Below are positions 51,061 through 58,517 of a DNA stretch of 64,000 nt, one piece after another. Source of the stretch: Aeromicrobium sp. Sec7.5 (GTDB taxonomy: Bacteria > Actinomycetota > Actinomycetes > Propionibacteriales > Nocardioidaceae); NCBI RefSeq assembly GCF_036867135.1, contig NZ_JBAJIJ010000001.1, positions 434,001 through 498,000 on the forward strand, written 5' to 3'. The notes beneath the pieces were generated by a model. It worked only from the letters and a program-made list of their open reading frames with translations. It was not told the origin of the DNA and made no database searches. The translations under genes and the position numbers were made by a program. How positions within the stretch are numbered: position 1 is the stretch's first letter; the number at the start of each line of letters is the position of its first letter.

Positions 51061-51414
51061 ATGAAGGTTCAGGTCCTGCACATCGACGAGTGCCCCAACA
51101 CAGCCGTGGCTAGCGGTCGAGTTCGCGCAGCGTTGGACGCGCTGGGAAAGACCGATGTCCCAGTGGAACTGGTGCTCGTGAAGACGCAGACTGTGGCAGC
51201 GTCAACCGATTTTGGGGGATCGCCGACGATCCTCGTCGATGGTCAGGACCTGTTCCCCGAAGCAACGCGTGTGGACACGCTCGCCTGCCGTGTGTACTGG
51301 ACGACAAGCGGGCTCGCGGGTGCCCCGACATCGGTTCAGATCGAGTCTGCGTTGCGTTCGCGGGACGTGCGAAATGTGCCGTCCGGAGGTCAGAAGTCCG
51401 AGCCTTCCGACTGA
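51061..51414 (+). CDS. Small thioredoxin-fold protein (alkylmercury-lyase-like fragment family)
   Basis: A 117-residue protein. MKVQVLHIDECPNTAVA carries the N-terminal Cys and a beta-alpha start typical of thioredoxin-like folds. FGGSPTILVDGQDLF and LACRVYWTTSGLAGAPTSVQ contain a proline-containing loop and a second conserved Cys. Similar small proteins occur next to mercury and metal-resistance genes and are often annotated as MerB-related or glutaredoxin-like. It lacks the organomercury-lyase core, so such activity is not claimed. ATG 51061 begins 52 bases after the sortase. It may serve thiol redox or metal sequestration. Confidence 0.7.
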   Translation: MKVQVLHIDECPNTAVASGRVRAALDALGKTDVPVELVLVKTQTVAASTDFGGSPTILVDGQDLFPEATRVDTLACRVYWTTSGLAGAPTSVQIESALRSRDVRNVPSGGQKSEPSD

Positions 51415-51501
51415 AAACTTCACGAGCAGCGAGGCCGTGGAGTCGTTTGCCTCGCAACTTCCGACCAGACGAGGTCAGTTGCACAATCTCGGCCACCAAC
51501 C

Positions 51502-51999
51502 TCAAGGCGTAACGGAACGCCATTCGAGTACCACGGTGTCGCGCCACAAGCCGTTGAGTTGCGCTATCCGTTCGCGACGGCCAACGACCCGGAAGCCGGC
51601 CGCCTCGTGGATCCGGAGGCTGGCGCGGTTCTCGGGGTAGATCGAGGTCTGCAGGGTCCAGAATCCGGCTGTTTCGGCTGCGGTGATCTGGTGCTCGACG
51701 AGACGTTTTCCGATGCCCTGTGCTCGGGCCGCGCCGTCGACGTAGACGGACGTCTCGCCGACGCCGCGGTAGCAGTGGCGCGCGGAAGCGGGGGAGACCG
51801 ACGACCAGCCCACGACGCGTCCGTCCGTCTCGGCGACGAACACCTGTCCGGCCACCCACCGCTGCTCGAGATCCTCGCGCAGAGCGACCTCGGTCTCGAA
51901 GGTCGCGTTGGCGGTGGCGATGCCGTCAGCGTAGATGCGGCGCACGTCGTCCCAGTCGTGGTCCTCGATGTGCCGAATCGCCGCCGGCGTAGCCAACAC
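51502..51999 (-). CDS. arsN: GNAT acetyltransferase, ArsN-like/phosphinothricin-acetyltransferase type
   Basis: A 165-residue GNAT enzyme. The acetyl-CoA binding loop is AARAQGIGKRLVEH, flanked by VGWSSVSPASARHCYRGVGE and SIYPENRASLRIHEAAGFRV, which match the PAT/Bar and ArsN families. In arsenic loci ArsN acetylates arsinothricin or related organoarsenicals. GTG 51999 lies next to the ArsR gene stop, so it is the last gene of the reverse arsenic operon. The sequence cannot tell ArsN from other PAT-like enzymes; context supports ArsN. Confidence 0.75.
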   Translation of the reverse strand: MLATPAAIRHIEDHDWDDVRRIYADGIATANATFETEVALREDLEQRWVAGQVFVAETDGRVVGWSSVSPASARHCYRGVGETSVYVDGAARAQGIGKRLVEHQITAAETAGFWTLQTSIYPENRASLRIHEAAGFRVVGRRERIAQLNGLWRDTVVLEWRSVTP

Positions 52000-52001
52000 G
52001 G

Positions 52002-52355
52002 TCAGACGGCGACCGGCGTGCGGAGCAGGTCGGCAAGGTCGTCGAGCGCTCCGGGGACGAGTGCGTAGAACGACCAGGTGCCGCGCTTGCTGCGGGTCAG
52101 GAGCCCGGCCTCGACCAGGATCTTGAGATGGTGCGAGACGGTCGGTTGCGACAGGGCGACCGGTTCGGTCAGGTCGCAGACGCAGGCCTCGGCCCCCTCG
52201 TGCGAAGCCACGAGCGAGAGCAGACGCAACCGTGTGGGGTCACCGATGGCCTTGAACCTTGTCGCGAGGGCGGGGGCGTCCTCGGCGCTCATCGCTTCGC
52301 CGACGATCGGTGCGCAGCACGGCGCAGCATCGAGAACGGGAAGGTCGGTGGCCAT
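52002..52355 (-). CDS. arsR: ArsR-family arsenic repressor
   Basis: A 117-residue winged-helix repressor. The core runs FKAIGDPTRLRLLSLVASH, then CVCDLTEPVALSQPTVSHHL and KILVEAGLL. Cysteines occur as a CC pair at the N-terminus (AAPCCAP) and in EACVCDL, the arrangement seen in actinobacterial As(III)-responsive ArsR proteins where the N-terminal pair and the helix cysteine bind arsenite. ATG 52355. The upstream segment holds an imperfect palindrome (atgcgtcgatgcat) that shares tgcatcga with the arsO operator. It is followed directly by the ArsN-like gene. Confidence 0.9.
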   Translation of the reverse strand: MATDLPVLDAAPCCAPIVGEAMSAEDAPALATRFKAIGDPTRLRLLSLVASHEGAEACVCDLTEPVALSQPTVSHHLKILVEAGLLTRSKRGTWSFYALVPGALDDLADLLRTPVAV

Positions 52356-52382
52356 GCCGTTCAGTATGCCGGACGTATTGAG

Positions 52383-52396
52383 ATGCGTCGATGCAT
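52383..52396 (-). promoter_or_regulatory. Candidate ArsR operator upstream of arsR
   Basis: atgcgtcgatgcat (52383-52396) is a near-palindrome with 12 of 14 symmetric bases, 28 bases upstream of the arsR start. Its reverse strand contains tgcatcga, the same core that appears in the operator upstream of arsO. An autoregulatory site is likely. Confidence 0.45.
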
Positions 52397-52413
52397 TGGA
52401 GAGGTCTCGGAGC

Positions 52414-53040
52414 TCAGGGTGCGGTCAGTCGGGCGAGCAGTGTCAGGACGCGACGCTCGATCTCGTCGCGGATCGGACGGATCTCCTCGACCGTGAGCCC
52501 CTCGGGATCGGTCAGGTCCCATTCCTCGTAGGTCTTGCCCGAGATGATCGGGCACGCGTCACCACAGCCCATGGTGACGACCGCATCGGCAGCGCGGAGC
52601 ACCTCGTCGGTCCACGGCTTGGGGTACTCGGCCGAGATGTCAACGGCACGTTCGGCCATCGCCGCCACGACGGCGGGATTGATGGTCTCGGCCGGGTGCG
52701 AACCGCCGGACCACCCGACAGCCTGCGTCGACGCGTGGCGGGCGAGGAAGCCCATGGCCATCTGCGAGCGACCGCTGTTGTGGGCGCAGAGGAAGAGCAC
52801 GATCGGCATGCTGTGCTCGCCCTCGATCCGTGCGAGCGCCGTGAGGCGCTGGCGGGCGAAGCGTTCGGCGAGCAGTGGAAGGTGGTGGCCGAACCGCGCG
52901 GGGGTCGAGAGCTCGTCATAGGAGTGCTGCAGGAACCGGGAGATCGTGTCCGGTTCGAGGCGGTCGGCGAACTCCGCCAGGAGGCGGTCGGTCGAGGCCG
53001 CCAGCGCGGCCCCTTGGTCGATGGCGATGGATGTGCTCAT
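52414..53040 (-). CDS. arsC: Arsenate reductase, low-molecular-weight phosphatase type with N-terminal helical domain
   Basis: A 208-residue enzyme. Residues 1-75 form a three-helix-type domain (LAASTDRLLAEFADRLEPDT and on). The C-terminal LMW-phosphatase domain has the CX5R loop in VLFLCAHNSGRSQMAMG and the second redox pair in VVTMGCGDACPIISGKTYEE. This layout matches the mycothiol/thioredoxin-linked arsenate reductases of Corynebacterium. It should reduce As(V) to As(III). ATG 53040 overlaps the stop of the upstream ArsR-ArsC fusion. It is one of four such domains in this arsenic island. Confidence 0.9.
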   Translation of the reverse strand: MSTSIAIDQGAALAASTDRLLAEFADRLEPDTISRFLQHSYDELSTPARFGHHLPLLAERFARQRLTALARIEGEHSMPIVLFLCAHNSGRSQMAMGFLARHASTQAVGWSGGSHPAETINPAVVAAMAERAVDISAEYPKPWTDEVLRAADAVVTMGCGDACPIISGKTYEEWDLTDPEGLTVEEIRPIRDEIERRVLTLLARLTAP

Positions 53041-53720
53041 GACGGTCCTCTTTCTGAGGTGGCCTCAAGGTGAGGCAACAGGGTGGACAGGCGGTCGGTG
53101 ATGCGGGCGAAGGCCTCGTCGAAGGCAGCGTCCGTGCCCTCGGGAACGGGGTCGGGTAGCGACCAATGCAAGGCGACGTCACCGTCGAGCTCCTCGTAGG
53201 CCTGGTCGCAGACGGCGATCACGAAGTCGTCGGTGCGCCGGATCGCGTCGATCGACTGGGGAACGTCCTCCAGGCTGAGCCCGTGACGACGGGCGGTCGA
53301 CTGGGCGCCCGCAGCCACCGCGGAGGCCGGGACGGTGCCGGCAGAGGCGACCTCGATGAGGGTCGACCGTCGCGCCTGCGCCGCAGCCAGCTGGGAGCGG
53401 GCGGAGTTGGCCGAACACACGAAGATCACCCGCGGCGCACGGAACGGCTCCCGGACGCCCTCGGCAGCAGCGCGATCGGTCAGGGTCAGGTAGGTCCTAC
53501 GGCGGTCGCCGTCGGACCGCCGACGGTCGACGATGCCGGCGTCCTGCAGCACCTTGAGGTGATGGGCCATCAGATTCGACGGCAGACCCATCGCCTTCTG
53601 CAGCTCACTCGGCGACAGGTCGGTGAACCTCAGCCGGTCGACGATGTCGATCCGCGCCACATCGGCCAGAGCCGCATGCCAAGCTGCCCGACCCTCCGGA
53701 GTCATTCGCTCAATGTTCAT
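53037..53720 (-). CDS. ArsR winged-helix domain fused to an arsenate-reductase-like LMW phosphatase domain
   Basis: A 227-residue fusion. The first 85 residues are an ArsR-type helix-turn-helix (DLSPSELQKAMGLPSNLMAH, then HLKVLQDAGIVDRRRSDGDR). The rest is a low-molecular-weight phosphatase with CX5R in VIFVCSANSARSQLAAAQ, followed by VASAGTVPASAVAAGA and SLPDPVPEGTDAAFDEA. It lacks the GCGDxCP second cysteine pair of the neighbouring reductases. It may be an arsenate-responsive regulator as well as, or instead of, a reductase (inference). ATG 53720 is chosen because it fits the N-terminus of such fusions. The open frame upstream is antisense to the aquaporin gene. Confidence 0.85.
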   Translation of the reverse strand: MNIERMTPEGRAAWHAALADVARIDIVDRLRFTDLSPSELQKAMGLPSNLMAHHLKVLQDAGIVDRRRSDGDRRRTYLTLTDRAAAEGVREPFRAPRVIFVCSANSARSQLAAAQARRSTLIEVASAGTVPASAVAAGAQSTARRHGLSLEDVPQSIDAIRRTDDFVIAVCDQAYEELDGDVALHWSLPDPVPEGTDAAFDEAFARITDRLSTLLPHLEATSERGPS

Positions 53721-53765
53721 TGAGTCGAGTTTGACTGAGTGAATAGTTCTCGTCAAGATGTTCCC
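53704..53765. promoter_or_regulatory. Divergent promoter/operator region of the arsenic island
   Basis: The short space between the reverse ArsR-ArsC fusion and the forward aquaporin gene contains tcaatgttcattga (a perfect 6-bp dyad, overlapping the fusion start). It also holds an outer pair attcgctca/tgagtgaat (53704-53712 and 53736-53744, 8 of 9 bases symmetric). Both directions are probably controlled from this segment. Confidence 0.5.
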
Positions 53766-54494
53766 GTGACCAACTCCGAGACACCGCCCACGGCGGTGCA
53801 CCCCCTCCCTCGTCGACTTCTCGCCGAAGCCCTGGGCTCCGCGCTCCTCGTGGCCATCGTCGTGGGCTCGGGCATCGCCGCCCAGCGGCTGTCGCCCGAC
53901 GACGTCGGGTTGCAGTTGCTGCAGAACAGCACCGCCACCGTGCTGGGCCTCGCAGTCCTGATCCTGGTGCTCGGGCCCGTCTCGGGAGCGCATTTCAACC
54001 CCGTCGTGACGATCGCCGACTGGTGGCTCGGCCGAGGCGATGCGGATGGATTCAGTGCTCGACACATCGCGCCGTACGTCGCGGCGCAGGTCGCCGGCGC
54101 CATCGGGGGTGCCCTGCTCGCCAACGCGATGTTCGAGGCCCCGCAGGGGTTCTCCGGCAACGAGCGCGCGAGCGGGTCGCACCTGCTGGCCGAGGTCGTC
54201 GCGACCGCCGGCCTGGTGCTCGTGATTTTCGCGCTGGTCCGCACGGGCCGTGTCGCGCTCGCCGCTCCGGCGGTCGGCGCCTACATCGGGGCCGCCTACT
54301 GGTTCACCAGCTCCACGTCGTTCGCGAACCCGGCTGTCAGCGTCGGTCGCGTCTTCTCCGACACCTTCGCCGGGATCGCGCCGTCCTCGGTCGGCGCGTT
54401 CACCCTCGCGCAGCTGGCGGGGGGCATCGTCGGCATCGCCCTCTACCCGGCCCGACCCATCCCGCAGCCCCATCAAGGAGATCTCCATGTCTGA
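53766..54494 (+). CDS. aqpS: MIP/aquaporin-family channel (AqpS-like)
   Basis: A 242-residue channel protein with about six membrane spans. The pore signatures are GAHFNPVVTIADW (NPV) and TSFANPAVSVGR (NPA). In arsenic islands such aquaglyceroporins pass undissociated arsenite out of the cell after reduction, as in Sinorhizobium AqpS. GTG 53766 is used because it gives the usual short N-terminus; a GTG at 53739 is also possible. It is the first gene of the forward operon and overlaps the next arsenate reductase gene by eight bases. No ArsB or Acr3 pump is seen in the window. Confidence 0.85.
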   Translation: MTNSETPPTAVHPLPRRLLAEALGSALLVAIVVGSGIAAQRLSPDDVGLQLLQNSTATVLGLAVLILVLGPVSGAHFNPVVTIADWWLGRGDADGFSARHIAPYVAAQVAGAIGGALLANAMFEAPQGFSGNERASGSHLLAEVVATAGLVLVIFALVRTGRVALAAPAVGAYIGAAYWFTSSTSFANPAVSVGRVFSDTFAGIAPSSVGAFTLAQLAGGIVGIALYPARPIPQPHQGDLHV

Positions 54495-54924
54495 GCCCAG
54501 CACCTCCAGCACCGCCCGCCCGAGCGTCCTGTTCGTCTGCGTCCACAACGCGGGCCGCTCGCAGATGGCGGCCGGGTTCCTCACCGAGCTCGCCGGCGAC
54601 AGGATCGACGTCCGCTCGGCCGGTTCGATGCCCGGTAACCAGATCAACCCCGTCGCCGTCGAGGCCATGGCCGAGGTCGGGATCGACATCACCGGCGAGC
54701 AGCCGAAGAAGCTCACCGACGAGGCCGTGATCGCGTCCGACGTCGTCATCACGATGGGCTGCGGCGACGAGTGCCCCTACTTCCCGGGCAAGCGCTACGA
54801 GGACTGGGTCCTGACCGATCCCGCCGGCCAGGGCATCGACGTCGTCCGCGAGGTGCGTGACGAGATCAAGGCGCGCATCGAGGGTCTGATCGAGTCGCTC
54901 GTCCCCGCCGGCAGCGAGGCCTGA
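54487..54924 (+). CDS. arsC: Arsenate reductase (LMW-phosphatase type)
   Basis: A 145-residue enzyme with CX5R in [19 protein letters not shown] and the redox Cys pair in [20 protein letters not shown]. It is shorter than the reverse-strand reductase because it lacks the helical domain. It reduces arsenate using mycoredoxin or thioredoxin. ATG 54487 overlaps the aquaporin stop. Four bases separate its stop from the thioredoxin reductase start, suggesting that reducing power comes from its operon neighbour. Confidence 0.92.
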   Translation: MSEPSTSSTARPSVLFVCVHNAGRSQMAAGFLTELAGDRIDVRSAGSMPGNQINPVAVEAMAEVGIDITGEQPKKLTDEAVIASDVVITMGCGDECPYFPGKRYEDWVLTDPAGQGIDVVREVRDEIKARIEGLIESLVPAGSEA

Positions 54925-54928
54925 CGAG

Positions 54929-55924
54929 ATGAGTACTCAGTCCACGAGCAGCGTGCGCAATCTCATCATCATTGGTTCGGGGCCGTCGGGCTACACCGCG
55001 GCGATCTATGCCGCGCGGGCCAACCTGGAGCCGTTGGTGTTCGAGGGTTCGGTCACCGCCGGCGGTGCGTTGATGACCACGACTGACGTCGAGAACTTCC
55101 CCGGCTTCCCGACCGGGATCATGGGGCCGGAGCTCATGGACAACCTTCGCGCCCAGGCCGACCGCTTCGGCGCTGAGCTCGTCTCCGACGACGTGGTCGA
55201 GGTCGACCTCACCGGCGAGGTCAAGACCGTCACGCTCGCCGACGGGGCCACCTACTCCGCCCACGCGGTCGTGCTCGCCACCGGTTCCGGCTACCGCAAG
55301 CTCGGCATCGACCGCGAGGACGAGCTGTCCGGCCACGGCGTCAGCTGGTGCGCCACGTGTGACGGCTTCTTCTTCCGCGAGCAGAACATCGTGGTCGTCG
55401 GCGGCGGCGACTCCGCCCTCGAGGAAGCCACCTTCCTCACGCGATTCGCCAGCAAGGTCACCCTGGTCCACCGACGCGACGAGCTGCGCGCCTCCAAGAT
55501 CATGCAGGACCGCGCCCTGGCCAACCCGAAGATCGAGTTCGCCTGGAACTCCGAGGTCGCCGAGCTCCACGGCGAGCACAGCCTCGAGTCGGTCACGCTG
55601 CGCGACACCAACACGGGCGAGACCCGCGGTCTCGACGCCACGGGCCTGTTCATCGCGATCGGCCACGACCCCCGCTCGGAGCTGCTGCGCGGCCAGGTCG
55701 ACCTCGACGACGAGGGCTACGTGCTGGTCAAGCCCGGATCGACTGCCACCAACATCCCGGGCGTCTTCGCGGCCGGTGACCTCGTCGACCACACCTACCG
55801 CCAGGCCATCACCGCTGCCGGCACCGGCTGCGCCGCCTCGCTCGACGCCGAGCGGTACCTCGCCGACCTCGAACACGCCGGCACCCCGGCCCGTGACGCC
55901 GCACTGATCGGCGAGGCCCACTGA
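54929..55924 (+). CDS. trxB: Thioredoxin reductase
   Basis: A 331-residue FAD flavoenzyme. The dinucleotide motifs are [16 protein letters not shown] and [18 protein letters not shown]. The redox pair is CATC in [10 protein letters not shown], and the C-terminal [20 protein letters not shown] is the FAD-binding motif. It recycles thioredoxin with NADPH, and in this operon it should support the arsenate reductases on either side (an ArsT-like role). ATG 54929 is four bases after the previous stop, and its own stop overlaps the start of the next reductase. Confidence 0.93.
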   Translation: MSTQSTSSVRNLIIIGSGPSGYTAAIYAARANLEPLVFEGSVTAGGALMTTTDVENFPGFPTGIMGPELMDNLRAQADRFGAELVSDDVVEVDLTGEVKTVTLADGATYSAHAVVLATGSGYRKLGIDREDELSGHGVSWCATCDGFFFREQNIVVVGGGDSALEEATFLTRFASKVTLVHRRDELRASKIMQDRALANPKIEFAWNSEVAELHGEHSLESVTLRDTNTGETRGLDATGLFIAIGHDPRSELLRGQVDLDDEGYVLVKPGSTATNIPGVFAAGDLVDHTYRQAITAAGTGCAASLDAERYLADLEHAGTPARDAALIGEAH

Positions 55925-56322
55925 TGCCCGACCAGACACCCCGACTCCTGTTCATCTGCACCCAGAACGCCGGCCGCTCCGTCCTCGGGGCGGCACTGGC
56001 TCGCACCCGAGGCGGCGACGCGATCCACGTCGAGTCCGGGGGCGTCCGCCCGGCGGCCGCGGCCAACCCGGTCACGATCGCGAGCTTGGCCGAGATCGGC
56101 ATCGACGACTCCGCCCACGTCCCGTCTGCCGTCACCCCTGAGAGGGTGGCGGACTCGGACGTGGTCATCGCGATGAAGCCCGGACTCGATCTCCCACAGG
56201 TCGACTCCGTGCGTTACGAGACTTGGACGCTGCCCGACCCGGACGGCTGGGACGTTGAATCCATCCGCGAGCTGCGAGATGACGTCGACAAGCGAGTGCA
56301 GGAGCTCTTGAAGTCTCTCTGA
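55924..56322 (+). CDS. LMW-phosphatase/arsenate-reductase-like protein
   Basis: A 132-residue protein with the CX5R loop in LLFICTQNAGRSVLGAALA. It shares the fold with the other reductases of the island, seen in HVESGGVRPAAAANPVTIAS and LPDPDGWDVESIRELRDDVD. It lacks the GCGDxCP cysteine pair (the segment reads VIAMKPGLDL), so electron transfer may differ, or it may be a phosphatase. ATG 55924 overlaps the trxB stop (TGATG). It ends the forward arsenic operon before the separate arsO promoter. Confidence 0.85.
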   Translation: MPDQTPRLLFICTQNAGRSVLGAALARTRGGDAIHVESGGVRPAAAANPVTIASLAEIGIDDSAHVPSAVTPERVADSDVVIAMKPGLDLPQVDSVRYETWTLPDPDGWDVESIRELRDDVDKRVQELLKSL

Positions 56323-56327
56323 CAGGT

Positions 56328-56384
56328 CCATTGACGTTCTTCGATGTGTGGGTAAACTCGACTTGCATCGAAGAACGTCTATGG
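56328..56384 (+). promoter_or_regulatory. arsO promoter overlapped by a long ArsR-type operator
   Basis: Two 19-base arms (56328-56346 and 56366-56384) match as an inverted repeat at 18 of 19 positions, including gacgttcttcgatg and catcgaagaacgtc. They surround a promoter with -35 TTGACG (56331-56336) and -10 TAAACT (56353-56358), spaced by 16 bases. A repressor bound to both arms would block it. The right arm contains tgcatcga, shared with the site upstream of arsR. Confidence 0.7.
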
Positions 56385-56412
56385 ACCAGCCGGCTGTATC
56401 CGAGGAGACCTG

Positions 56413-57762
56413 ATGAGCACCGTGCCCACCGCTGAACTGCCCGCCGTTGTGATCGGGGCTGGCCCGTCCGGCCTGGCGGCTGCCGCTCACTTGCGCTCGC
56501 GGGACATTCCCGTGGTGGTGCTCGAGGCCGGTCCCGCGGTGGGTGCTGCAGTGCGCGAGTGGGGCCATGTGCGCTTGTTCTCGGCGTGGTCCGAGCTCGT
56601 CGACCCCGCCGCCGAGGAGCTTCTGGCCGCCAGCGGATGGGGAGCACCTCATCCGAAGCGTTATCCGACCGGCAACGACTGGGTCGGTTCTTACCTGCAG
56701 CCACTGGCCGACGTCCTGGGCGACAGCGTGCGCCTGTCCACGAAGGTGCTAGCGGTGACGCGCGCAGGTCGTGACCGCCTCGTCTCCTCGGGTCGTGAGA
56801 CCTCCGCGTTCGTGGTCCACGTCGAGACCCCGGACGGTCGCGAGACCGTCAGGGCGCGGGCCGTCGTCGACGCCTCCGGCACCTGGACCCGCCCGAACCC
56901 GCTCGGGAGCGACGGGTTCCCGGCGATCGGCGAGACCGAGAACGCGAGCCGCATCAGCTACCGCATGCCCGACCTCGCCGACGAGGCGGTCGCCGCGCGG
57001 TATGCCGGCAAGCACGTCGTCGTCGCCGGCTCCGGCGCCTCGGCCAAGGGCGTTCTCATCGGTCTAGTCGCGCTTGCTAAGCAGCACCCCGAAACCCGCA
57101 TCTCGTGGCTCGTCCGTCGCCCGTCGGTCAACGCCACGTTCGCCGGCAGCGGTCAGGACGAGCTGCCCGCTCGCGGCGAGCTCGGCCAGCTCGCCAAGGA
57201 CGCCGTCGAGAACGGTCCTGTCACGACCGTGAACAGCTTCCGCACCGCTCGCATCGACACCGACGCGCACGGTCGCCTCACGCTGAACTCCGACAAGGGC
57301 GCTCAGGTCACCGACGTCGACGATGTCGTCGTCCTGACCGGCTTCCGGCCCGACCTCTCGTTCCTCTCCGAGCTTCGCCTCGACCTCGACCCGGTGCTGG
57401 AGTCACCGCGGACTTTGGCGCCGCTGATCGACCCGAACGAGCACTCCTGTGGCACGGTCTACCCTCACGGCGCCGCCGAGCTCGCCCAGCCCGAGCCCGG
57501 CTTCTATCCCGTGGGCATGAAGTCCTACGGTCGCGCCACGTCGTTCCTCGCCCTGACCGGGTTCGAGCAGACCCGCTCCGTGGCCGCCGCGATCGCCGGC
57601 GACCATGAAGCCGCAGCTCGCGTGGAGCTGACGCTGCCCGACACTGGGGTGTGCGGAGGAGCCGGGACGTTCGAGGACGAGGCGGGTACCGACGGCGGAG
57701 GTTGCTGCGGCGCGCCGGCAGGCCCGGCAACTGTGGACCTCGTCGGGCTCACCTCTCGGTGA
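56413..57762 (+). CDS. arsO: ArsO-like flavin-dependent monooxygenase
   Basis: A 449-residue flavoprotein. The FAD motif is VVIGAGPSGLAAAAHLRSRD, and a second Rossmann motif is VVVAGSGASAKGVLIGLVAL. FSAWSELVDPAAEELL and the conserved SYGRATSFLALTGFEQ near the C-terminus are characteristic of the NAD(P)-binding family found in arsenic loci as ArsO. A C-terminal tail with GGGCCGAP adds vicinal cysteines that could bind arsenic. ATG 56413 follows GAGGAG, behind an arsenic-type operator. The substrate is unproven: ArsO proteins are proposed to oxidise organoarsenicals or to act with ArsT. Confidence 0.85.
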   Translation: MSTVPTAELPAVVIGAGPSGLAAAAHLRSRDIPVVVLEAGPAVGAAVREWGHVRLFSAWSELVDPAAEELLAASGWGAPHPKRYPTGNDWVGSYLQPLADVLGDSVRLSTKVLAVTRAGRDRLVSSGRETSAFVVHVETPDGRETVRARAVVDASGTWTRPNPLGSDGFPAIGETENASRISYRMPDLADEAVAARYAGKHVVVAGSGASAKGVLIGLVALAKQHPETRISWLVRRPSVNATFAGSGQDELPARGELGQLAKDAVENGPVTTVNSFRTARIDTDAHGRLTLNSDKGAQVTDVDDVVVLTGFRPDLSFLSELRLDLDPVLESPRTLAPLIDPNEHSCGTVYPHGAAELAQPEPGFYPVGMKSYGRATSFLALTGFEQTRSVAAAIAGDHEAAARVELTLPDTGVCGGAGTFEDEAGTDGGGCCGAPAGPATVDLVGLTSR

Positions 57763-57947
57763 CGACCTGGACGCAGCCCGGCGCGCTTGACGCGACCGGG
57801 CTGCGTTGCGCTGTCTGGGTTCTCGATCACCGAGATCACCAGCTGAGGATTCCTCTACTACGCCTTCGCCGTGCTTTCGCCGGACTTCGTCGCGACACCG
57901 GTAGGACCAGAACGGTTGGTGTGTGGCTGCCTTCCTAGGGTAGGGGC

Positions 57948-58412
57948 ATGGTTGAACTTGGGACGCTGATGGTCTTGATCGGTTCAGCACTGGCCGTGTT
58001 GCAGGCGATATGGGTGATCGCGTCGACGGGACGCCGTCGCGAAACGTTGCGTCGAGAGGGGGCGCGGTCGGATAACCGAGAGGCCGAGATCGTCAGGGTC
58101 ACGAACGACCTGAGGCTGCGGTGGGGTGATGATGCAGCGGACATCGACAACTACTCCGAGCAGCCGTCGTATCGGCCCGACCCGGATTTGGATCGTCTTC
58201 TGAAGGCGAAAGCGACGCTGAAGGCTGCCCGCGGCGCAGACGACTGGGTGTTGACCTACGCGTCTGTGGCGCGGGAAAAGGCGAAGAGCGCGCGCGAGCT
58301 TGATGAGGTCGAGGCGGAGTGGCGTCGACTCTGGACGCAAGGGGTGCCAGGCTTGGTTGGCGGACTGATCGCGCTCATCGGTGGGGTCATGACCGCCGTG
58401 GGTGGGTCCTAG
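57948..58412 (+). CDS. Small membrane protein of unknown function
   Basis: A 154-residue protein I do not recognise. One hydrophobic segment opens it (LGTLMVLIGSALAVLQAIWV). A charged helical middle of about 100 residues has a possible coiled coil (VAREKAKSARELDEVEAEWR), and a second hydrophobic segment closes it (VPGLVGGLIALIGGVMTAVG). ATG 57948 is plausible. It stands alone between the arsenic island and a toxin-antitoxin pair, with no strong operon link. A phage or element cargo gene is possible. Confidence 0.5.
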   Translation: MVELGTLMVLIGSALAVLQAIWVIASTGRRRETLRREGARSDNREAEIVRVTNDLRLRWGDDAADIDNYSEQPSYRPDPDLDRLLKAKATLKAARGADDWVLTYASVAREKAKSARELDEVEAEWRRLWTQGVPGLVGGLIALIGGVMTAVGGS

Positions 58413-58517
58413 CGTCGGCATACGCCGTCCGGCGCGGTCTCATCGAAGGTCCCTCGTCCGTCCGTGGGCTCGGATAGATTGAATTGAATCGAAGCTGATG
58501 GGCGAAGGAGGTGGGCC

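Noticed and set aside
51061-51414. Organomercurial lyase (MerB)
   Set aside because: The protein is too short and lacks the MerB catalytic cysteines. Only a thioredoxin-like similarity can be supported.
53721-54752. Long reverse-strand extension upstream of the ArsR-ArsC fusion
   Set aside because: It is antisense to the aquaporin and arsenate reductase genes, has a Gly/Asp/Arg-biased composition, and the conserved protein starts at ATG 53720.
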